Source: Denitrobacterium sp024691475
GTDB taxonomy: Bacteria; Actinomycetota; Coriobacteriia; Coriobacteriales; Eggerthellaceae
Reading direction: 5' to 3'
Length of the DNA stretch: 40,693 bases
Assembly (NCBI GenBank): GCA_024691475.1
Contig: JAILNP010000073.1
Coordinates: forward strand, 1-40,693
The notes under the pieces: model-generated
Seen by the model: only the letters and a program-made list of their open reading frames with translations
What the model was told of the DNA's origin: nothing
Database searches by the model: none
In this document: one piece after another, positions 7,463-14,298 of the stretch
Layout: each line of letters begins with the position of its first letter
Numbering within the stretch: the stretch's first letter is position 1
Position numbers and translations under genes: made by a program

Positions 7463-8872
7463 CTAGTTTCTCTTCTCGGAAATCATGTCCATGACGTCCT
7501 GCTTGCTGTGGACGTCAAGCTTGCGATAGATATGACGCGCATGGCTACGCACCGTGTTCTCGGAAATGACAAGCGTTTCGGCGATATAACTCTTCGAGCG
7601 GCCCTTGCACAGCAGCTTGAGCACTTCCACTTCCCTACCCGTAAGCTTGTAGCGGGCGCCAAGATGCTCGCAGCCCTCGTCGATGCTGGCGTACATGGAA
7701 TGACCCGTTTCCGGCATATCGAGATCGCGGAAGATTTGGCTTTCAATGAAGTTACGCTCGTTGAGCGACAGGATTCCCGTAACGGTAAGGGAGTACGACA
7801 GCAGTGCGATAACGAACACCACGTTATCGAGATTCGCAAGTAGCCCGCCAGCCAGGCGCCCCAAGGCAAGGGGAAGCGCATAGCAAACCCATGCGAAGCC
7901 GAAAACGGTGAAGCGATTTGCAGAGCTGTGATGGGCCACATCGGCAAGCATGCACCAGAGCACTGCCACCAGAATGGCCTGCGCCACGCCTACGAGCACG
8001 AGCGCCCAACCCGCAAGCTCGGAATCGATGTTGGGCAGGAACAGCAGCGCCGTGGATACGATGATGACGATGGCGCGCCACGTATTGGTGAAATGCAGCT
8101 TGCCGCGATAGGCGAACACCCACCACAGGACAGCCAATGCCGCAAGAACGCTAATGGATTGCTGCGCAAAGGAATACAACGCAACCGGCTCGGTTACCGC
8201 ATTGGGCGAAACGGCGGGGGCCACGCCAATGACGAACGCGCACACGGCCACGCCAAGCAGCACCAAATACGGGAACGACTGACGCGCGGAACCGAAGTAG
8301 ATGAGCGGCGTATCCTTCGGCGGCATATTGGCAGAAGCCTGATTCAGAAGGTAGGGCAAGCACAACGGCAACGCGATAAGACACACATTGCCAAGAAGCA
8401 GCGGCATGACATCAAGTGCGAACTTCAGCACCGAAGAAACGACCATGGAGGCAAACGCGCAGGCCACGGCAGAGCGCAAGTCGACGCTCGAGTAGAACGG
8501 CACCCAAGACAGGTACATAAACGCACCGGCGACGCCAGCTACGGCAAACCCCACGACATCGGGAATAACGGTTACGCCCAGATGGGGCAAGCTGATAAGC
8601 ACGATGGAAATGGCCGCCAGAATGGCCATGGGCCAGTGAAGGAGCTTTTCGACGCCGCCCTTCGAAAGCTTGCGCAGCGCAACGAAGAAGAGCATGCCCG
8701 CGGCGAGCATAAGGAAGAGGACGGCCGCGTTATCGTACGAAGAGGAAGCAGACGTACGGCGATGAGCCAGTTCGAAAACCCAAGCCCAGGGAATGGCAAA
8801 ACCGACATAGCCGAGCCTGAAATGTTCGAATACGTACGGCTTATTCGAATGAGCCTGTTCTTCTGCCGCCAC
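7463..8872 (-). CDS. LuxR-family regulator with MFS-like membrane sensor half
   Basis: 469 aa. Residues from about 20 to 385 hold about 12 hydrophobic segments resembling a major facilitator, and the last 60 residues (410-469) are a LuxR/GerE helix-turn-helix with LTGREVEVL, GRSKSYIAE, and NTVRSHARHIYRKL. Proteins of this build are numerous in Eggerthellaceae and are thought to be membrane-bound, one-component regulators sensing a small molecule. That role is inferred, since very few are characterised. The start is GTG at 8872, preceded by GAGGG with 5-6 nt spacing. No transporter or enzyme partner is adjacent in the same operon, and the neighbouring uracil permease gene is upstream behind a terminator. 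Confidence 0.88.
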   Translation of the reverse strand: MAAEEQAHSNKPYVFEHFRLGYVGFAIPWAWVFELAHRRTSASSSYDNAAVLFLMLAAGMLFFVALRKLSKGGVEKLLHWPMAILAAISIVLISLPHLGVTVIPDVVGFAVAGVAGAFMYLSWVPFYSSVDLRSAVACAFASMVVSSVLKFALDVMPLLLGNVCLIALPLCLPYLLNQASANMPPKDTPLIYFGSARQSFPYLVLLGVAVCAFVIGVAPAVSPNAVTEPVALYSFAQQSISVLAALAVLWWVFAYRGKLHFTNTWRAIVIIVSTALLFLPNIDSELAGWALVLVGVAQAILVAVLWCMLADVAHHSSANRFTVFGFAWVCYALPLALGRLAGGLLANLDNVVFVIALLSYSLTVTGILSLNERNFIESQIFRDLDMPETGHSMYASIDEGCEHLGARYKLTGREVEVLKLLCKGRSKSYIAETLVISENTVRSHARHIYRKLDVHSKQDVMDMISEKRN

Positions 8873-8986
8873 CGCGACCCTCGTCTCTCTACCATTACGC
8901 GCCTCTACGCGTATGCACTAACCTCATTCCCCCCTGTAGAGAATATAACCGAGGGCGTAGGCAATGACGGTGAACGTGCGCAAGAT

Positions 8987-9027
8987 ACACAAACACCCCG
9001 CCCTGCCATGCCGGCGAGAGCGGGGTG
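8987..9027 (-). terminator. terminator after uraA
   Basis: An 8-bp stem CACCCCGC / GCGGGGTG (8994-9001 with 9020-9027) with an 18-nt loop is followed on the minus strand by TTTGTGT. It starts 27 bp past the uraA stop. Confidence 0.65.
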
Positions 9028-9053
9028 AAGAAAGCGAAAGATGCAGAACGAGG

Positions 9054-10496
9054 CTAGCGCGTCATATGCTCCGCAACGTTCTTGACTTCCTCGACCGTGG
9101 GGCCCTCAAGCGGCAGGTCGTCGGCAACGGCAGCATTTTCCACATGCCCCTGTACCTTCGTACCGTCGATACCGTACACGGTTTCCTTGCCGGGCAGGAC
9201 CATGTTCACCACGATACCCACGAGCGAGCCAATGGCCAGACCGGAAAGCGAAATGTTGATAGATCCCGCAGGAATGACGATGGCGCCCGCCGCGCTGTAG
9301 GCAATGCCCACGGAGAGCACGATGATGAGAGCGGTCACGATGACGTTGCGGCTCAGCGTGAAGTCAACGTGAGCTTCCACCAGGTTGCGGATGCCAACGG
9401 CAGAGATCATGCCGTACAGGATGAGCGAAATGCCGCCGATGACGCACGCGGGCATGACTTCGATGACCGCAGCGAACTTCGGGCAGAACGAGAAAATGAT
9501 TGCGAACAGGGCAGCCAGGCGAACGACGCGCGGGTCGAACACCTTCGTGAGCGCCAGAACGCCCGTGTTCTCGCCGTACGTTGTGTTGGCCGGAGCACCG
9601 AACAGCGAAGCCAGAATGGTGGCCAGGCCATCGCCCAGCAGCGTGCGATGCAGGCCGGGGCTGGCGATGTAGTTGCGATTGCACGTGGAGCTAATGGCCG
9701 AGATGTCGCCGATATGCTCGATCATCGTGGCGAAGGCCAGGGGCATGATCGTGATGACGGCGGTGATGGCAAGGCCAGTATCCATGCCATTGGTGAATAG
9801 GGAGAAGACCGTGTTGTCATACAGCACGGGAAGGCCGAACCACGCAGCGTCGGCAACGGGAGTGAAGTCGACCTCACCCAGGATGGCGGCGAAGATGTAG
9901 GACACGATAACGGCCAGCAGAATGGGAATAATGCGGATCATGCCGCGGCCCCAGATGTTGCAGGCGATGACCACGATGATGGCCACCACGGCAACAAGCC
10001 AGTTCGTGGAGCAGTTGGCGATGGCCGAAGACGCAAGCGTAAGGCCAATGGAGATTACGATGGGGCCCGTTACCACCGGCGGGAAGAAGCGCATGACGCG
10101 CGCGGCGCCAAACACCTTGAACAGCGCGGAAAGCACCAGGTAGAGCAAACCGGCGCATGCAACGCCCAGACAGGCGTACGGCAGCAGCTCGGGTTCCCCT
10201 GCGGGGGCGATGGCTGCATAGCCGGCGATAAACGCAAACGAGGAACCCAGAAACGCGGGCACCTTACCACGCGTGAGCAGGTGGAACAGCAGCGTGCCCA
10301 AGCCAGCGAACAGCAGCGTTGCGGAAACGGAAAGGCCCGTGAGTGTGGGGACCAGAATGGTCGCGCCGAACATGGCAAACATGTGCTGCAAGCCGAACAC
10401 GGTCATCTTGGGAGCGCCAAGAGTGCGGGCATCGTATACCGCATCCTTGCTATCCTTCGCTCCCATCGTGGGAATAATCGTCTTATCTTCCGTCAC
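9054..10496 (-). CDS. uraA: uracil permease, NCS2 family
   Basis: 480 aa from a GTG at 10496. That start is chosen because AAGGAAAGGG lies at the right distance, whereas the open frame extends upstream through the promoter. The protein has about 14 hydrophobic segments. Two substrate-site motifs match E. coli UraA closely: PLAFATMIEHIG (the Glu-His pair) and ANTTYGENTGVLALT (the second conserved Glu). The FLGSSFAFIAG stretch is also typical. The protein imports uracil, probably with protons, across the cytoplasmic membrane. Xanthine specificity is less likely given the TTYGEN motif. The promoter contains a strong inverted repeat around its -10, suggesting regulated expression. A terminator follows. 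Confidence 0.92.
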   Translation of the reverse strand: MTEDKTIIPTMGAKDSKDAVYDARTLGAPKMTVFGLQHMFAMFGATILVPTLTGLSVSATLLFAGLGTLLFHLLTRGKVPAFLGSSFAFIAGYAAIAPAGEPELLPYACLGVACAGLLYLVLSALFKVFGAARVMRFFPPVVTGPIVISIGLTLASSAIANCSTNWLVAVVAIIVVIACNIWGRGMIRIIPILLAVIVSYIFAAILGEVDFTPVADAAWFGLPVLYDNTVFSLFTNGMDTGLAITAVITIMPLAFATMIEHIGDISAISSTCNRNYIASPGLHRTLLGDGLATILASLFGAPANTTYGENTGVLALTKVFDPRVVRLAALFAIIFSFCPKFAAVIEVMPACVIGGISLILYGMISAVGIRNLVEAHVDFTLSRNVIVTALIIVLSVGIAYSAAGAIVIPAGSINISLSGLAIGSLVGIVVNMVLPGKETVYGIDGTKVQGHVENAAVADDLPLEGPTVEEVKNVAEHMTR

Positions 10497-10536
10497 TGCA
10501 GTCCCTTTCCTTCCATCCTTGCAGAAATGTGCATAA

Positions 10537-10571
10537 ACGGTTGCGAGATTATCACAACCGTGCGATACGGT
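10537..10571 (-). promoter_or_regulatory. uraA promoter with embedded inverted repeat
   Basis: The perfect repeat ACGGTTG (10537-10543) / CAACCGT (10555-10561) has an 11-nt centre that contains the minus-strand -10 GATAAT (10548-10553), itself preceded by TG as in extended -10 promoters. A further ACGGT (10567-10571) forms a smaller palindrome with ACCGT (10557-10561). The position predicts a repressor operator. The regulator is unknown. Confidence 0.55.
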
Positions 10572-10633
10572 ACACGCGCGAAACATGCAATTCACGCTGA
10601 GAACAGCGAAATGCACGGCACGCGCCCACCACA

Positions 10634-10683
10634 TGAAAATCCTCCCAGCAGGAACGCGCGGAGCGCGACCCACTGGGAGGATT
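10634..10683 (-). terminator. terminator between the two permease genes
   Basis: An 11-bp stem AATCCTCCCAG / CTGGGAGGATT (10638-10648 with 10673-10683) encloses a 24-nt loop with its own small GC hairpin (CGCGC/GCGCG). On the minus strand it is followed by TTTCATG, making a short U-tract with the stem end. It lies 27 bp past the upstream permease stop. Confidence 0.65.
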
Positions 10684-10710
10684 GATCATGCGATGCGTTT
10701 CACGATACGC

Positions 10711-12171
10711 CTACTCGCGAGCGCTTGGTTCCTCTTGCTGCTCGCCCGCTTGGAATCGCCGCCTTCGTTCCTCGAGCGCGGCAATCTGACGCGCCGTTTC
10801 CTCATCCTCCAAGCGTTGCTTTTCCTTGTTGCCGCGATAGTCCTCGCGAATCTTGGAATTGCTCGCAAGCAGCAGGTACAACGCGATGCCAGCCACCAAG
10901 CCGACGCCGCCACCGCGGGCCAGGATGAAGCCGGCCATCATACCCGCCACGCCCTGGTCGAGCTTGTCATTCGCCAAATCGAAGCAAATCTGCGTGCACA
11001 CGAAGCCCTGGATGCACAGCACCACCACGAGCATGGCGCCCGCCGCCGCGGCAGCGGCTTCGTACAGCGGATAAATAAACAGGCCAATAACGGTGAAGAT
11101 GAGGTTCGTGCCCGAACCGTCGTAGATGCTGTCCATACCCTGGCGACCCGAAACCTTGTAGCGCTGGTACGTGGCAACGCAATACGGAGCGGAAAGCGGG
11201 CCGGCAAGTGCGGGGTACGGAGCGAACAGGGCCAGCACCAGATTACGAATACCGCAGATGACGTTGGTGCGGTTGGTGTCGAACTCGATGTACTCGTCTT
11301 CGCGCTGCGCCTGCATGCCCAGCTGCTGCACGGTGATGAAGTCGCCATAGGCGATGACCCACGCGATGAGCGCAATAGGCAGGCTGGAAATCCAAATAGT
11401 AGGAGCCGCCCAGCCAATGAAGAACGGGGAAACCTCCATAAACAGAGCGCCGAAGTCGGGCACCTTGAAGATCTGGCCGCTGAAGTTGTAATTGAACTCG
11501 CCGGAGATGCCACCCGCAACGAACATGACCAAGACGGCCCACAGGAAGCTGTAGTTGCCCAGCACCTGCAGCACGCGGTTCTTCTCCATGCGGCTACGGA
11601 TGCGCTGGCTGAACATCAGGAAGAACACGACGATGAGACCGGCCATGCAGCCCACGGTAACGGTGTCTACGGCACCACCCTGCTGAAGGCGCGCATACAC
11701 GGCGTTGACGCCAGCGCCCAACACGATGCCCGCCTTGACCCCTGGCGGAACCAGGGTGTTTAGCTTCTTCGAAAGCCCCGTGAGGCCCAAGAATATGAAC
11801 ATCGCGGCCAATTCCAATTGAACGGCAGTAAGCGCCTGCAATCGCACGACGCCCGGATCGAACCCTTCGAGGTACACGATGACGATAGCCATAGCGGGCG
11901 TAATCCAGCCGCAGATGGACGGTTCGCCCAACAGCCAATTCAGCGTATACATCATGGTCTCGAACACCACGAGCGCCCAAGCGACTTCCGGGTCGAGGCC
12001 CAACGTGGTGATGAGAACGGCAAGCGCGCCATAGCTGGTGCATGCGTTCATGAGACCCGTGACGATTTCGGGAGGTGAAATCTTGAAATGAATGAACGGG
12101 AGCCTGATGCGCAGTAAACCGCAAGGGATATAAGGCTGTACACCGCCATACGAACGCTTCATAAAAGCCAT
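10711..12171 (-). CDS. polytopic permease, probably UraA-fold (NCS2/SulP-like), substrate unknown
   Basis: 486 aa with 11-13 hydrophobic segments. I do not recognise it as a named family member. The order of segments and phrases such as FIFLGLTGLSKKLNTLVPP followed by GVKAGIVLGAGV recall the scaffold region of NCS2 and SulP transporters. The NCS2 motif with the Glu-His pair is not obvious. A conserved-looking polar stretch GDFITVQQLGMQAQREDEY sits where the second substrate motif could be. The C-terminal 45 residues are highly charged and probably helical (KEKQRLEDEETARQI and onwards). Start ATG at 12171 has GGAGGGAG upstream. A terminator separates it from uraA, so the two are separate units. 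Confidence 0.6.
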   Translation of the reverse strand: MAFMKRSYGGVQPYIPCGLLRIRLPFIHFKISPPEIVTGLMNACTSYGALAVLITTLGLDPEVAWALVVFETMMYTLNWLLGEPSICGWITPAMAIVIVYLEGFDPGVVRLQALTAVQLELAAMFIFLGLTGLSKKLNTLVPPGVKAGIVLGAGVNAVYARLQQGGAVDTVTVGCMAGLIVVFFLMFSQRIRSRMEKNRVLQVLGNYSFLWAVLVMFVAGGISGEFNYNFSGQIFKVPDFGALFMEVSPFFIGWAAPTIWISSLPIALIAWVIAYGDFITVQQLGMQAQREDEYIEFDTNRTNVICGIRNLVLALFAPYPALAGPLSAPYCVATYQRYKVSGRQGMDSIYDGSGTNLIFTVIGLFIYPLYEAAAAAAGAMLVVVLCIQGFVCTQICFDLANDKLDQGVAGMMAGFILARGGGVGLVAGIALYLLLASNSKIREDYRGNKEKQRLEDEETARQIAALEERRRRFQAGEQQEEPSARE

Positions 12172-12468
12172 GTAGACTCCCTCCTCGATGGCCGCCGGGT
12201 CTCCCTATTCCCAGCGAAGGCACACACGAACCGGGCACGAGCCCCTATTTCATGCCGCAATCCACCGCATGCGCATATCTAGTTGGGTAAAAATGTACCA
12301 GTCTTTGCCCCATTCGTCGCTGGTCAATTTATTACATTTAGCCGAGCGGCAAGGGCCCAAACATTCAAATGCAATATGGCAAAAGGATGGCGAGATCGGT
12401 GGGCACACGGAAAACGGAGTATAGTGTAGGAAATGGCACGCCACAAGCAGCATTAGGGGGGCCTGCGG
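12172..12468. promoter_or_regulatory. divergent intergenic region, permease / GGDEF gene
   Basis: 297 bp between divergent genes. For the plus-strand GGDEF gene, TATAGT at 12420-12425 is a plausible -10 lying 43 bp before the ATG, with no good -35. An imperfect palindrome GGTAAAAATGTACC occurs near 12285-12299. The middle (about 12330-12380) is AT-richer than its surroundings. No small gene was found. Confidence 0.35.
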
Positions 12469-13620
12469 ATGACGTTCGACGAATTCAACCACTATGGCTA
12501 TTCTCGGCGAATCTTCCGCGAGACTCTTCGTGACGTCTCCATCAACAACTTCAATGCGGGATATCACCTGAACACGTGGTTTCTCGCCATCATGGCCGCA
12601 TTGACCCTCTTCTCGGGCATTGGCGTCTTCCCGTCGTCGTTCTTTCCCATATACGCATTCTTCGCCGCGCTGTCGGCCGTCTGCGAAATTGCGGCGTTGC
12701 GCATCAAAAAATACGACCTCGAGACAATGGGCGACGACGGCAACCGGATCATCCGAACGCTCTCCCATGGCATCATGGCAAACCTGCTCGCCTTCGGCGT
12801 AGCGGCCAGCGCGGTCGACCCCGCCATGGTGGCGACCAGCTTCTTGGTCATCATGGTTATCGTAGCCATCGTGTTCATGGAAACCATGGCCATCATGAGC
12901 TTTCGACTCGCGCTATTCGGCGGCATCCTGGTCATTTCTTCGTTCGTTACCAAGGAACCCATATTTGCCGCAGGAGACGCCGTAAACGTCATCATCTTCC
13001 TAGCGGGCGCGCTCATTCTGCACTTCATGTTCCAGCGCGAGAAAATGGAGCGATTCATAACGGCACGCATGCTCGAGGAGAGTCGCAGAAAGCTCAAAGT
13101 GCAATCCACGTTCGACTCCCTTACGGGGCTGCTCAACCGACCCGCATTCTACGAGCTCGCGAGCAACGTCCTTCAAAACGCCCAGAACGAACGAGTGGCT
13201 TTCCTTGCCTTCGACCTCGATAACTTCAAGAACGTCAACGACAGTTTCGGGCACAAACGCGGAGACGCAACGCTCGCTGCCGTCAGTGCCGCCTTCCGCG
13301 AGGAAATTGGCATGAAGGCAGAATCATGGGACTTCATGAACCAGACGCTCAACGACGGCAGCAACTTCGCGGCGCGCCTGGGCGGCGACGAGTTCATCAT
13401 AGCCGCACGCGGCCTTCCCAACGAAAACGCTGCGCACGAAATGGCGCAGCGCATCATCGATCGAATTGGGCTCATTTGCGTCGACTGGGAGTCGGGCCTG
13501 TACGTAAGCGCGTCTGTGGGAATCGCCATGTCGCTCGGCGGACGGCCCACCACCGTCGACGAGCTATGCCAGCTTGCCGACGAACGGCTCTACAAGGACA
13601 AGCGAAACTACTTGCGCTAG
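12469..13620 (+). CDS. membrane diguanylate cyclase (GGDEF)
   Basis: 383 aa. Residues 35-190 contain about six membrane segments in a plain N-terminal sensor region. A short helical linker (191-213) leads to a GGDEF domain that starts at FDSLTGLLNR (215-224), has the metal-binding DLDNFKNVND (249-258), and an intact GGDEF at 305-309. The enzyme should make c-di-GMP from two GTP at the inner membrane face. No RxxD inhibitory site precedes the GGDEF motif, so product inhibition through that site is unlikely. The ATG at 12469 has a G6 Shine-Dalgarno at 7-nt spacing. Its stop lies 6 bp from the converging thrH stop. Confidence 0.92.
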   Translation: MTFDEFNHYGYSRRIFRETLRDVSINNFNAGYHLNTWFLAIMAALTLFSGIGVFPSSFFPIYAFFAALSAVCEIAALRIKKYDLETMGDDGNRIIRTLSHGIMANLLAFGVAASAVDPAMVATSFLVIMVIVAIVFMETMAIMSFRLALFGGILVISSFVTKEPIFAAGDAVNVIIFLAGALILHFMFQREKMERFITARMLEESRRKLKVQSTFDSLTGLLNRPAFYELASNVLQNAQNERVAFLAFDLDNFKNVNDSFGHKRGDATLAAVSAAFREEIGMKAESWDFMNQTLNDGSNFAARLGGDEFIIAARGLPNENAAHEMAQRIIDRIGLICVDWESGLYVSASVGIAMSLGGRPTTVDELCQLADERLYKDKRNYLR

Positions 13621-13626
13621 CCACGC

Positions 13627-14235
13627 CTACGCCAGCTGCTCACGAATGGCGGCCAGAAGCTCGTCATACGTTTCCAGCGCGGGAATCTCGGGGTGCGCGA
13701 CCTTGATGCTTTCGGGGGCGCAGAACAGCCAACCCGCCTTGCTCGCCTCGATCATACCCAGGTCGTTATAGCTATCACCACTGGCAAGCGTTTCGAAGCC
13801 GCAGCTCTGCAGCGCACGCACCGTGGTGCGCTTGGAATCCTGCACGCGCATAACATGGCCGCACAGCATGCCCGCCTCGTCTACCTGCAACGTGTTGCAG
13901 AAGATGGTAGGCCAGCCAAGCTTGCGCATAAGCGGCTGCGCGAACTGGTCGAACGTATCGCTCACGATGATGACCTGCGCAATGGAACGCAGCTCGTCCA
14001 GGAATTCGGCAGCCCCGGGAAGCGGGTCCATGCCGCCGATGGTCTCCTGGATATCGGCCAGGCCCAGGCCCGCCTCGCGCAGGATGTCGATGCGATAGGC
14101 CATGAGTTTATCGTAATCGGGCTCGTCACGCGTGGTCTTCATGAGCGCGGGGATTTCTCGCGCCTTGGCGAACTCCTGCCAGATTTCGGGCACGAGAACG
14201 CCTTCAAGGTCGAGGCAAACGACATGCATGGGCAT
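13627..14235 (-). CDS. thrH: phosphoserine phosphatase / homoserine phosphotransferase, ThrH type (HAD)
   Basis: 202 aa from the ATG at 14235, chosen because AAAGGA lies 6-8 nt upstream. The longer frame to 14271 lacks one. The HAD motifs are in order: the N-terminal motif DLEGVLVPEIW (Asp nucleophile, with Glu in place of the second Asp as in ThrH), SDTFDQF (motif II Ser), a Lys in QDSKRTT, and GDSYNDLGM (motif IV). The match to Pseudomonas ThrH extends over TTRDEPDYDKLMAYR and QPLMRKLGWPT. The enzyme probably releases serine from phosphoserine and may transfer phosphate to homoserine. It follows accDA past a hairpin and is unrelated to lipid synthesis. Confidence 0.9.
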   Translation of the reverse strand: MPMHVVCLDLEGVLVPEIWQEFAKAREIPALMKTTRDEPDYDKLMAYRIDILREAGLGLADIQETIGGMDPLPGAAEFLDELRSIAQVIIVSDTFDQFAQPLMRKLGWPTIFCNTLQVDEAGMLCGHVMRVQDSKRTTVRALQSCGFETLASGDSYNDLGMIEASKAGWLFCAPESIKVAHPEIPALETYDELLAAIREQLA

Positions 14236-14253
14236 GGGAGGTCCTTTCGGTCG

Positions 14254-14293
14254 TAAAAGTATTGGCGCCATGCTACTACGAACATGACGCCAA
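14254..14293 (-). terminator. terminator at the end of the fatty-acid cluster
   Basis: An 11-bp stem (14262-14272 with 14283-14293, one G-T pair) with a 10-nt loop is followed on the minus strand by TACTTTTACG. It lies 5 bp past the accDA stop and just before thrH. Confidence 0.6.
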
Positions 14294-14298
14294 GGATT

